Source of the DNA: an uncultured Acidimicrobiales bacterium
GTDB lineage: Bacteria; Actinomycetota; Acidimicrobiia; Acidimicrobiales; SHLQ01
Reading direction: 5' to 3'
DNA: 32,709 bases
NCBI GenBank assembly: GCA_938023735.1
Contig: CALJDK010000042.1
Coordinates: forward strand, 1-32,709
The translations under genes and the position numbers were made by a program. Under the pieces are notes generated by a model that saw nothing but the letters and a program-made list of their open reading frames with translations, did no database searches and was not told the origin of the DNA. How positions within the stretch are numbered: the stretch's first letter is position 1; each line of letters begins with the position of its first letter. Positions 1 to 7,565 of this stretch are shown piece by piece.

Positions 1-60
1 TCGAGCCGCGGAATCGCAGCAGCAATCCACGACGCCCGCCGGCTCTGCCAAACCCTCTAG
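1..60 (+). CDS. C-terminal tail of an unidentified protein (partial)
   Basis: Frame 1 is open from the first base and ends at TAG 58-60, giving 19 residues that end in ARRLCQTL. The codon use (GCA, CGC, ATC, CTC) looks coding, and the stop is followed at once by a REP-like repeat, a common position just after a gene. There is too little sequence to assign a family. It could be chance, since a 60-base open stretch is not significant in high-GC DNA. Confidence 0.3.
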   Translation, partial: SSRGIAAAIHDARRLCQTL

Positions 61-82
61 CCCAAGCCGTTCCCCTCGTGCC

Positions 83-153
83 CGCGACACTCGTGTCTGA
101 CACCTGTGTCGCGTTAGCGCCGAACGCGACACTCGTGTCTGACACCTGTGTCG
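83..153. repeat. REP-like palindromic repeat, two copies
   Basis: Two identical 29-bp units lie at 83-111 and 125-153, a 42-bp period. Each contains GACAC-TC-GTGTC followed by GACAC-CT-GTGTC. The first copy folds into CGCGACAC (83-90) / GTGTCGCG (106-113) with an inner GTGTC-T-GACAC hairpin. The GTGTCTGACACC core resembles repetitive extragenic palindromes mobilised by RAYT (Y1-type) transposases in other bacteria; that link is inference. No transposase is visible here. Confidence 0.75.
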
Positions 154-179
154 AAGTGGTCACCTCCGAATAGGATCCG

Positions 180-1223
180 GTGATGTCAACTGACAGCCCG
201 GACTCGGGTCTGCCGTGGAAGGTTCTGACCGACGCCATCGACTTTGCTGTTTCTCAGGTGGTTGACGACCCGGATCCGCTGAACGAGCGGGAGTTGGCCG
301 ACGGGCATCAGTACGTAATGCGTATTCTTCAGGCGGTGTCGGAAACGTCGCTGGTTGCGTTCGATTTCGATCGGCCCTCGTTTATGACCATGCGCGAGTC
401 GGTTCGTCACCTTGGTGCCGCCGGACCCGATATCGATTACGACGTCGCCATTCTCGCGGCCGGGAAACCGTACCGAATCACGGGCAGCCGAGGCGACGCC
501 GCCTATGTGGGCATCGTGGTCTACGGCTCGGGCGGGGCCGAAGGAGCCAGCTCGATTCTTGCTGCGGTCGACATCGACGACGTTGCTGACCAAACCGGCG
601 GATTCACCTACGACATCGACCACCCCGACGCGGCTCGGGTCATCATCCGCCAGTACTTTCACGACCGTGGCTCCGAGCAGCGAGGGGTTTGGGAAATCGA
701 AAGACTCGACGCTACCGATAGGTTGGGGCCGGCGCCTCTACCGCAGGCCGCCATCGTGGAACATCGCATTGGAATGGGCGCTCAGACGCTGCGTTGGAAC
801 GCCCAACTCAACACGTTGTGGACCCCAGATCGGCGCGATCACCCCAACGAGTTCATCCGACTCGAAGCCGACGACATCGTCGCAGCCGTACCCAATCCAG
901 ATGTCACCTACGCATTCTCCTGGTGGCGGCTCGGCGACGGCGAGGCGTTGGAGATTGTGGTGAGGCCACCAGAGGCCCGGTATTGGGCAATCCAACTCTG
1001 CGACCGGTGGTTTCAGAGCTACCCGCATCGCCAGACCAACCTCAACGATCAGCAGGTTCGCGCGGAGTCTGACGGCTCGGTTCGTTTCGTGCTCTCGGCC
1101 AACGATCCGGGTACCTACAACTGGCTCGACACCAGCGGGCACACCACCGGAGTGGTCTTCTTTCGATGGCTCCACGCGAGTCCTGAGACGCTGCCAACTT
1201 GTCGGGTCGTGTCACGGAGGTAA
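180..1223 (+). CDS. DUF1214 domain-containing protein
   Basis: A 347-residue protein with no signal peptide or membrane segment. The C-terminal third (about residues 235-345) resembles DUF1214: a YAFSWWRLGDGEALEI stretch, then ARYWAIQLCDRWFQSYPHR, then a GTYNWLDTSGHTTGVVFFRW core. In DUF1254/DUF1214 proteins this region forms a beta-sandwich of unknown biochemical role. The N-terminal half is not recognised; it carries an acidic stretch ending in a helix-like VSETSLVAFDFDRPSF segment. Translation can start at GTG 180 or the adjacent ATG 183, and AGGA at 172-175 favours this region. The gene is followed by a separate unit, with 69 bp to the DsrE-like gene. Family assignment is from pattern recognition of the C-terminus only. 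Confidence 0.75.
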   Translation: MMSTDSPDSGLPWKVLTDAIDFAVSQVVDDPDPLNERELADGHQYVMRILQAVSETSLVAFDFDRPSFMTMRESVRHLGAAGPDIDYDVAILAAGKPYRITGSRGDAAYVGIVVYGSGGAEGASSILAAVDIDDVADQTGGFTYDIDHPDAARVIIRQYFHDRGSEQRGVWEIERLDATDRLGPAPLPQAAIVEHRIGMGAQTLRWNAQLNTLWTPDRRDHPNEFIRLEADDIVAAVPNPDVTYAFSWWRLGDGEALEIVVRPPEARYWAIQLCDRWFQSYPHRQTNLNDQQVRAESDGSVRFVLSANDPGTYNWLDTSGHTTGVVFFRWLHASPETLPTCRVVSRR

Positions 1224-1292
1224 CGCGACCTTACGGGAATCCGAAAGACCCTTCGGCGGGTTGTCGACCCGCAACGATCGAAAGGAACTCTT

Positions 1293-1646
1293 ATGAGTAA
1301 CAAAGTAGCAATCGTCATCTACACCGACATCGCCACCGATATGGCACGTGTGTACCGGGCCCTCGGAACCGCACAGGAATTCGTCGATGCGGGCGACGAC
1401 GTAACCGTCGTCTTCGACGGCAGCGGCGTCGACTCACTTGCCGCGCTGGCCGATGGCGGCCACCAGCTCAACGGCATGGTCGAGGCTCTTCGCCCCGTCA
1501 TTAAGGGTGCCTGTGAGTTCTGTGCGAACTCCCATGGCGTGCTCGACCCCATTAAGGCAGGAAACTGGCCGCTCCTCGGCGACCACAAAGGTCACGCCTC
1601 AATTCGCCAGCTCGTCGTCGACGGCTACACCGTCATCACGTTCTAG
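1293..1646 (+). CDS. DsrE/DsrF-like small protein
   Basis: A 117-residue single-domain protein. It starts with a Rossmann-like beta strand (NKVAIVIYTDIATDMARVYRAL), followed by GDDVTVVFDGSGVDSLAAL and a C-terminal DGYTVITF strand, the layout of DsrE/YchN-like proteins that relay sulfane sulfur or sense redox state. A CEFC motif (C74, C77) followed by NSHGV lies where DsrE-family proteins place their reactive cysteine. GAAAGGA at 1279-1285 is a good ribosome binding site for ATG 1293. A strong hairpin follows the stop, so it is probably monocistronic. Sulfur-transfer function is inferred from the fold family; the substrate is unknown. Confidence 0.72.
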   Translation: MSNKVAIVIYTDIATDMARVYRALGTAQEFVDAGDDVTVVFDGSGVDSLAALADGGHQLNGMVEALRPVIKGACEFCANSHGVLDPIKAGNWPLLGDHKGHASIRQLVVDGYTVITF

Positions 1647-1669
1647 ATCTGCTCTAGCGATCGAGGACT

Positions 1670-1710
1670 GAGCCTCGGCCGGACCGCTTCGGCGGAATCG
1701 GTCGAGGCTC
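1670..1710 (+). terminator. Hairpin terminator with UUCG tetraloop
   Basis: GAGCCTCGGCCG (1670-1681) pairs with CGGTCGAGGCTC (1699-1710) with a single G-U wobble. The enclosed segment folds into CCGC-TTCG-GCGG, the exceptionally stable UUCG tetraloop. It starts 24 bases after the DsrE-like stop codon. There is no T tract, which is common for intrinsic terminators in high-GC actinobacteria. Confidence 0.65.
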
Positions 1711-1730
1711 GTCTGCGTCGCCGCACATTA

Positions 1731-1768
1731 CAACGCCGCCTTCGCTTGACAACGCCGCCTTCGCTGGA
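1731..1768. repeat. 19-bp tandem duplication
   Basis: CAACGCCGCCTTCGCT plus three bases occurs twice in direct succession (1731-1749 and 1750-1768), differing by one base. It lies between the hairpin and the next start codon. No function is visible; it may be a simple slippage duplication. Confidence 0.6.
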
Positions 1769-1797
1769 CCCCCTGCGACGCCCTCTAGAATCAGCAG

Positions 1798-2565
1798 GTG
1801 GTTGAAGATCTGGACCCTGGCGACGAACACCAAACGGTCGACAGTGTTGCCCCAGGCGAGCACTTCGAGGAGTTCACGGATCCGGTCGACGGCACTCGGT
1901 GGCGAATCGATGTCGGGTTCACCAACTCAAAGTGGCAGTGCCTGTGGGGCAACGGGTGCCAGGGCATTCTCGACGTGCCGGCACCCGAGCTGGCTCAGGG
2001 TTGTTGCAGCGAGGGTGCTCACCTGCTGGGTGATGACGAGGCGCTGATGATCGAAGCCCTTGGGCTTACGCTCGATCCTGCTCGATTTGAGAATCATGCC
2101 GAGGCCGAAGCCAACGGGGTTCTTCGAGACGCCCCGAACAACCTCGACGGCGGCAGGGCGACCCGAGTGGTGAACAATGCATGCATCTTTCACAACCGGC
2201 CCGGTTTCAGCGGCGGCGAGGGTTGCGCGTTGTATTTGGCGGCGCTCGATGAACGCGAGTCGCCCATGGATTGGCGACCCACCATCTGTTGGCAGGTTCC
2301 GATCCGGGTTGACGAAGATGCCGACGGGGTGAAGACGCTCCGTCGGTGGCGCCGCGGCGACTGGGGAGAACAGGCAGACGAACTGGCTTGGTGCTGCACC
2401 GAAACGGCTCACGCCGATGGCTTGCCGTCGGCGTATGTGGGCGACGTGCCGGTGGCGGTGAGCCTTAGCTCCGAACTGCGTGGCATTGTCGGCCCCGAGA
2501 TCGCCGACGAGCTCACGGCTCGCTCGGCCAGCCAGAACGGCAGTCAGACGCCAGCTGACGACTAG
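1798..2565 (+). CDS. Cysteine-rich conserved protein, possible metal or Fe-S binding
   Basis: A 255-residue soluble protein with nine cysteines in short clusters: CLWGNGC (48, 54), GCC (69, 70), NACIFHNRPGFSGGEGCAL (129, 143), TICW (164) and WCC (199, 200). The clustered Cys with conserved-looking Gly/Pro neighbours suggest metal or Fe-S coordination. The pattern recalls DUF3109/YkgJ-like proteins, but I am not certain of the family. The last 50 residues are variable and end in a Ser/Gln-rich tail. GTG 1798 is the first usable start and has only a weak upstream purine stretch. It stands alone, with 74 bp to the next gene. Confidence 0.65.
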   Translation: MVEDLDPGDEHQTVDSVAPGEHFEEFTDPVDGTRWRIDVGFTNSKWQCLWGNGCQGILDVPAPELAQGCCSEGAHLLGDDEALMIEALGLTLDPARFENHAEAEANGVLRDAPNNLDGGRATRVVNNACIFHNRPGFSGGEGCALYLAALDERESPMDWRPTICWQVPIRVDEDADGVKTLRRWRRGDWGEQADELAWCCTETAHADGLPSAYVGDVPVAVSLSSELRGIVGPEIADELTARSASQNGSQTPADD

Positions 2566-2639
2566 GCGTACTTCCCGGCGCCGCAAGCTGTGACGCAAAA
2601 ACGCTTTATTGGACGGTCGTTTGTGACGATGTAACGGTC

Positions 2640-4043
2640 GTGCAAGACAGCGATCATTGCAGTTGCGGCCTGTTCGAGTTCAGCCCGGTCCCCACCGTCC
2701 GGGTTGACCTCCAGCATGGGGCACCTGGCCGACTCGCCGCGGTGAGTTGCGAAGCGCGCTCGCTGTTTGGAATCCAAGACTCCGACATCGAACAACTCTT
2801 GGCCTCCGAACTCGTCGATGCGCAGTCAAGAGAACAGTGGACAGCCTCGCTGGAACATGTTGCTTCTTCGACCGACGACGGTGTGTCGACGGTCAAGCTT
2901 CCTTCTCTGCTTGCCCATATGCGGCGCCTGCCCGCCGGCGACGTCTTAGCGCAATTCACAAGTACTGGTGACAACAACCTCGCCGACCGGATTCTTGACG
3001 AACAAAAGCAGTTCCGTGTGGCGCTGCTGGAACTCGGTGAGTTGGCCCACACAACCAAAGACGACGACGACTTTTACCAACGGCTCCTGGAACGAACGGT
3101 GGAGGTCGTGCCCGGGGCACAGGGCGGCAGCATCCAGTTGGCGATTCCCGACACCACCACGTTTCGTTTCGTAGCGGCGGTTGGCTATGACCTTGCCGGC
3201 CTGCAGCAACGAGTTCTCGACCGGCAGGACTTCTTTCGCGACACGTTGAGCCCAAAGGCCCAAATCGTCACCGATCTCACGGTGGATGCCCGTACCCCCG
3301 AGGTGCGCGAGTGGCTTGAGACCATCGGACGGCTGTCCGAGATACAGTCAAACGTGTCGGCCCCGGTATTGGTCGACGGGCTACCCGTGGCGTTTCTCTC
3401 CGTCGACAACTTTGTCGCACCCGATGGGATGAACGAAACATCGGTTGAAATGGTCACGGTGCTCGCTCGCCTCATTGGTGACCTTTACGTTCGTCGCCAG
3501 CTCGAGTTTGAGATACGTCGGGAGCGCGAGGCATTCCGTCACCTGGCCCTGCACGACCCGGTAACCGGTCTGGCTAACCGACGTCAGTTTGAGCAATCCC
3601 TCGAGGGTGCGTTGGCTGCAGCAGGTCGACGAAGCCGGCCATCAGCGGTCGTCTTTATCGATCTTGATGATTTCAAAGGCGTGAACGACTCGTTTGGTCA
3701 TGACTTCGGAGATCGTGTTCTCGGTGCCACAGCCCTCGCTCTTCAGGACACCGTGCGAGGCAGCGATATCGTCGCCCGGTGGGGAGGTGACGAGTTTGTG
3801 ATTCTTCCCGGCCGTATCGAGTCGGTTGAGCAGGTCACCGAACTCGGCGCGCGAATCCTTGCCCGGTTCGCCGACCCTCTCGACCTGGGCGATGGCGTTT
3901 CTCACCTCGTCACGATGTCGGTTGGGATCAGCTGGTCGACCGATAGTCGCGTTGGTCCGGAACAGCTTGTTCGTACCGCCGACGAAGCGTTGTATGAGGC
4001 GAAGGCAGACGGGAAAGCGACCGTTCGATTCCGGAAGGTTTAG
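2640..4043 (+). CDS. GAF-GGDEF diguanylate cyclase
   Basis: A 467-residue predicted cytosolic signalling enzyme that makes cyclic di-GMP from two GTP. Residues about 1-110 form a degenerate PAS-like sensor. Residues 125-290 look like a GAF domain. After a charged helix (REREAFRHLALHDPVTGLANRR, 294-315) comes the GGDEF domain. The active-site loop is an intact WGGDEF (382-386), and the inhibitory I-site RxxD (R373-D376) sits five residues upstream, so an active enzyme with product feedback inhibition is expected. There is no EAL domain and no membrane segment. GTG 2640 has no Shine-Dalgarno sequence, so a leaderless transcript is possible. Its stop overlaps the convergent LysR stop by 4 bp. 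Confidence 0.92.
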   Translation: MQDSDHCSCGLFEFSPVPTVRVDLQHGAPGRLAAVSCEARSLFGIQDSDIEQLLASELVDAQSREQWTASLEHVASSTDDGVSTVKLPSLLAHMRRLPAGDVLAQFTSTGDNNLADRILDEQKQFRVALLELGELAHTTKDDDDFYQRLLERTVEVVPGAQGGSIQLAIPDTTTFRFVAAVGYDLAGLQQRVLDRQDFFRDTLSPKAQIVTDLTVDARTPEVREWLETIGRLSEIQSNVSAPVLVDGLPVAFLSVDNFVAPDGMNETSVEMVTVLARLIGDLYVRRQLEFEIRREREAFRHLALHDPVTGLANRRQFEQSLEGALAAAGRRSRPSAVVFIDLDDFKGVNDSFGHDFGDRVLGATALALQDTVRGSDIVARWGGDEFVILPGRIESVEQVTELGARILARFADPLDLGDGVSHLVTMSVGISWSTDSRVGPEQLVRTADEALYEAKADGKATVRFRKV

Positions 4044-4975
4044 GCCTCGCCAACGGCGCCGACAAACGAAGCCGACGACGAGAGAATCTCTGACCGAAGA
4101 AAATCGAGAATCGCCCGATGTCGATCATCGGCACGTCCGACCCGCCAGCACACGTGATGTCCGCCGTGTCGGCGCTGCACGATTGGGCCGACCGGCACCA
4201 GAAGGCCTCGCTCGACCATGTCGCTAAGGAGGTGTTGCCAACCAAGTGCAATGCCATTTCCGGCGAGCGCTTCCTGAATCACGGTTGGGTAGGCGTTGTA
4301 GTGGAGCCGTGGCTTTGCCGGCACCGCCGGCTCGCCTGCTTCGCTGAACCACTCTGGCCAGGTCATGTTTGGTCGGCCGACATCGTCGATATGAAGAAGC
4401 GTTGCATCGAGGAGGTCGGTCGGCGCTGAGTCGGCGTGAAGGTTGAGGCGCTCGGCGAGGCTCGGCGCCGCAAAGGGACGCACCGCTTCGGGAAACAACA
4501 TCGTCGATTCCCACCCGATCCAACTGCCGGTACCGGGAAGAATCGCCATGTCCCAGTCGCTTGCGTCGAGTTCGCTTCGACGCTCAAAAATTCGAAGTCG
4601 GATCTCGGACTCCGCAGCCGACTCGAGCTGGTCGAGGAGCGGCACCACCCATGAGGTGGCCATTGCAGGCTGAACCGCCATCACCAGAGCGTCGGGGTGT
4701 TCGCCCAGGTCGGTCAATGCTTGTTCAAGGATGGCAAAGGCGGCCTGAACCGCATCGGCCAGTCGTTGGCCATCGCTGGTCAGCCGGTTCGAGCGTCCTG
4801 ACCGTTCGAAGATATCGACGCCCAGTTCGCTTGCAAGCGAGGTCATGTGGCGTGACACCGCGGGTTGGCTTACCTGAAGGTCACGAGCCGCCGAGGTGAA
4901 ATCGCCCGCCGAAGCGACGGCATCGAACACAGCGAGTCGGTGAAGTTGCGGTACTCGACGAAGCAGGGTGCGCAT
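4040..4975 (-). CDS. LysR-family transcriptional regulator
   Basis: A 311-residue regulator of GcvA-like layout. The N-terminal winged helix-turn-helix spans about residues 8-66, with AVASAGDFTSAARDLQVSQ then PAVSRHMTSLASELGV and the family-typical LFERSGR-like IFERSGR turn. The C-terminal periplasmic-binding-protein-like effector domain covers residues 90-300. It is transcribed divergently from the FAD-dehydrogenase operon across a 103-bp gap that carries a perfect LysR box, so it very likely controls that operon and itself. The inducer is unknown; a methylated glycine, betaine-type compound or amino acid would fit the neighbours. Its stop overlaps that of the convergent cyclase gene. Confidence 0.93.
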   Translation of the reverse strand: MRTLLRRVPQLHRLAVFDAVASAGDFTSAARDLQVSQPAVSRHMTSLASELGVDIFERSGRSNRLTSDGQRLADAVQAAFAILEQALTDLGEHPDALVMAVQPAMATSWVVPLLDQLESAAESEIRLRIFERRSELDASDWDMAILPGTGSWIGWESTMLFPEAVRPFAAPSLAERLNLHADSAPTDLLDATLLHIDDVGRPNMTWPEWFSEAGEPAVPAKPRLHYNAYPTVIQEALAGNGIALGWQHLLSDMVERGLLVPVGPIVQRRHGGHHVCWRVGRADDRHRAILDFLRSEILSSSASFVGAVGEA

Positions 4976-5006
4976 GCGGGCATCGTAGGCGCGAACGACT
5001 CAACCC

Positions 5007-5021
5007 ATAACAACCGGTTAT
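5007..5021. promoter_or_regulatory. LysR-type operator (T-N11-A box)
   Basis: ATAAC-AACCG-GTTAT is a perfect 5-bp inverted repeat with a 5-bp spacer. It contains the T-N11-A signature (T5008, A5020) of LysR binding sites. It sits between the divergent lysR and FAD-dehydrogenase starts, 32 bp from the lysR start and 58 bp from the dehydrogenase start. Confidence 0.6.
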
Positions 5022-5078
5022 CTATTACGTGCAAGTTTGGGTCTTGTCTCGAGCGTCGGTGAGGACGAAAGTTGACCT

Positions 5079-7565
5079 ATGAGCACCGAGCAGGAAACGA
5101 GCACATCCGCCGCACCGATGTATGAGGGTTTTCCCACCCGAGCCCGGGTGGTTGTAATCGGTGGCGGTGTTGGCGGTGCCAGCACCTTCTACCATCTGAC
5201 GACTCATGGCTGGAAAGACGTCGTGCTGATCGAACGCGATGAATGGGCATCGGGCACCACCTGGCATTCGGCTGGTCAGGTAACCCAATTCGGCACCGTG
5301 CAAACAATGGTTGGGCTGAAGAAGTACTCGTGTGAGCTGTATTCGCGATTGGCGGCCGACCCCGACCGACCCATCACCTATCGCAGCCACGATGGCGGCA
5401 TTCGGCTGGGCTATGACCAACAGGACTTCGACGGGTACTCACACTTCGTGGGGATGGCCAAAGGAATGGGCGTCGACTTCCAGGTGATCTCGCCGAGCGA
5501 GATGGCCGCGGCTCACCCGCTGCTCGATACCACGGGGCTCACCTGCGGCCTGTGGGATCCGGTCGATGGCGATATCGACCCCACCGGTCTGGTGGTGGGC
5601 CTGGTGCACGCCGGGCGAAAGAACGGTGGCGAGGCATATCGGTTCACCGACTGCATCGGGCTCACCCAAACCGACACCGGTTGGATCGTGCACACCAACC
5701 AAGGCGACATCGAGTGCGAGAGCATCGTGAACGCTGGTGGCTACCGGGTACATCAGGTGGGTAACTTCTACGGGCTCGAGTCGGCCGTTTCGTCGATGGA
5801 GCATCAGTTCTTTCTTACCGAGGAGCTTCCCGAGCTGGAGCAGCTCGGTCGGCGGGTTCCATTGCTCCGTGACCCGGGCGACGACTTCTACAGCCGGCAG
5901 GAACACCACGGCCTGCTGGTGGGTATCTACGAGCAAGGCTGCAAGACCTGGGGTCGCGAGAACATCCCGGTCGACTTCGCCAACAAGCTCGAGCCGCCCG
6001 ACCTCGACCGACTCGAAGACAACATGATGCGGGTGTTCGACCGCCTGCCGATACTACAAACCGCCGGCATCTCGTCGGTCGTGAACGGACCCATTACCTA
6101 TTCGGGCGACGGCGTGCCGCTGGTGGGCCGACTTCCCGGTCGGCGCAACGCCTACTGCATGCTCGGCCTTCGGGCAGGCGTGGGCGAAGGCGGTGGCCTT
6201 GGCAAGGTATTGGCCGAGATCATCGTCGATGGGCAATCCGAATGGGACACCTGGGTGCTCGACCCTCGTCGCTTCACTGAGTACGCCGACGAGGCCTATG
6301 CCTCGAAGAAGGCGATGGAGGAGTACCGGCGGGAGTTTGTGTTCGATCACCCCGACGAGCATCGTCCGGCTGGTCGGGACGCCAAGACCACCCCGCTCAC
6401 CGAAGTGCTGCGCGACGCTGGGGCCGAGTTCGGAGCGATCAACGGGTGGGAGCGAAGCCTGTACTTCCACCCGGCCGAGAACGACTTCGAGCACTACCCC
6501 TCGTTCCGCTTCTCCACCCATCACGACCAGGTTGGCCGCGAAGCCAACGCCGTGCGCGACAACGTTGGCGTGGTCGAGATCAGCGGTTTCACCCGCTTCC
6601 TCATTGAGGGCGAAGGATCCGTCGAGTGGTTCGATGGGCTCTCGGCCGGTCGTATCCCGGCGGTTGGACGCAGCTCGCTCGCATATGTCAGCGACGAGAA
6701 GGGCCGCTTTCTATCGGAGTTCACGATGTCACGACTCACCGACGACAGCTTCTGGCTCACCAGTGCCGCTGCGGCCGAGTGGCACGACCTCGATGTCCTC
6801 ACCGACACAAACCCGCCCGAAACCGTCACCATCACCAACCTCACCCACGACCACAACGCCATCATGGTGGCGGGTCCCAACTCACGGGCAGTGCTGGCCA
6901 AGATCACCGACGCCCCGCTCGACAACGCATCGTTCCCTTGGCTCAGTGTTCGCGAGATCGAAATTGCTGGCGTCGACTGTGTGGCTATCCGGGTGAGCTT
7001 CACGGGCGAACTCGGCTGGGAGATTCACCTTCCGATGGAGGGGTCGGTGCCGGTGTTCGAGGCGATTCATACCGCCGGTGCGGAGGTTGGCATCGTTAAC
7101 TTCGGCCTTCTGGCCACCGAGTCGATGCGCCACGAGAAGAACTACCCGGCGTGGAAGAGCGATCTTCACACCGAGTTCACCGTGCTCGAAGCAGGACTCG
7201 ACCGGTTTGTGAATCTCGACAAGGAGTTCCAAGGGCGCGACGCGATCGCCGCTCAGGCCGACGCCGGCCATCGCCGCCAGTGGGTGGCGTTCGAGGTCGA
7301 GAACGACATCGCGTCGGCCCACACCGGTGACCCGATCTACAACGGAGACGACCTTATCGGTGTGGTTACCACAGGCGCCTACGGTCACACGATGGGCATC
7401 AACATCGCAATGGGGTACGTCGACCCCAGGTTTGCCGAGCCCGGCACCGAGGTCACCATCGGAATCATCGGCGAACGAAGCACGGCGACGGTGCGATCAA
7501 CGCCGATGTTTGACCCGAAGCACGAGCGTCCCCGCGCCCCTGCGACGGAAACCAATGTCGAGTAG
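5079..7565 (+). CDS. FAD-dependent dimethylglycine/sarcosine dehydrogenase-like protein with GcvT domain
   Basis: An 828-residue two-domain enzyme. The DAO-type FAD domain (about 20-400) has VVVIGGGVGGAS (25-36) for the dinucleotide and TTWHSAG, whose His63 matches the histidine that covalently carries FAD in dimethylglycine dehydrogenase. A short FAO-type linker follows. Residues about 450-810 are an aminomethyltransferase (GcvT/GCV_T_C) domain that passes the released one-carbon unit to tetrahydrofolate; FTGELGWEIH and TESMRHEKNYPAW are typical. Family members demethylate dimethylglycine, sarcosine or related N-methyl amines. The exact substrate cannot be read from sequence. It is the first gene of a three-gene operon, and GAGGA at 5061-5065 lies upstream of the start. 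Regulation by the divergent LysR is likely. Confidence 0.88.
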   Translation: MSTEQETSTSAAPMYEGFPTRARVVVIGGGVGGASTFYHLTTHGWKDVVLIERDEWASGTTWHSAGQVTQFGTVQTMVGLKKYSCELYSRLAADPDRPITYRSHDGGIRLGYDQQDFDGYSHFVGMAKGMGVDFQVISPSEMAAAHPLLDTTGLTCGLWDPVDGDIDPTGLVVGLVHAGRKNGGEAYRFTDCIGLTQTDTGWIVHTNQGDIECESIVNAGGYRVHQVGNFYGLESAVSSMEHQFFLTEELPELEQLGRRVPLLRDPGDDFYSRQEHHGLLVGIYEQGCKTWGRENIPVDFANKLEPPDLDRLEDNMMRVFDRLPILQTAGISSVVNGPITYSGDGVPLVGRLPGRRNAYCMLGLRAGVGEGGGLGKVLAEIIVDGQSEWDTWVLDPRRFTEYADEAYASKKAMEEYRREFVFDHPDEHRPAGRDAKTTPLTEVLRDAGAEFGAINGWERSLYFHPAENDFEHYPSFRFSTHHDQVGREANAVRDNVGVVEISGFTRFLIEGEGSVEWFDGLSAGRIPAVGRSSLAYVSDEKGRFLSEFTMSRLTDDSFWLTSAAAAEWHDLDVLTDTNPPETVTITNLTHDHNAIMVAGPNSRAVLAKITDAPLDNASFPWLSVREIEIAGVDCVAIRVSFTGELGWEIHLPMEGSVPVFEAIHTAGAEVGIVNFGLLATESMRHEKNYPAWKSDLHTEFTVLEAGLDRFVNLDKEFQGRDAIAAQADAGHRRQWVAFEVENDIASAHTGDPIYNGDDLIGVVTTGAYGHTMGINIAMGYVDPRFAEPGTEVTIGIIGERSTATVRSTPMFDPKHERPRAPATETNVE

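Noticed and set aside
83-153. CRISPR array
   Set aside because: There are only two repeats with a 13-bp gap, internally palindromic units and no cas genes.
2609-2637. Promoter TTGGAC-17-TAACGG before the cyclase gene
   Set aside because: The -10 element is too far from consensus and would leave the transcript start almost on the GTG; not supportable.
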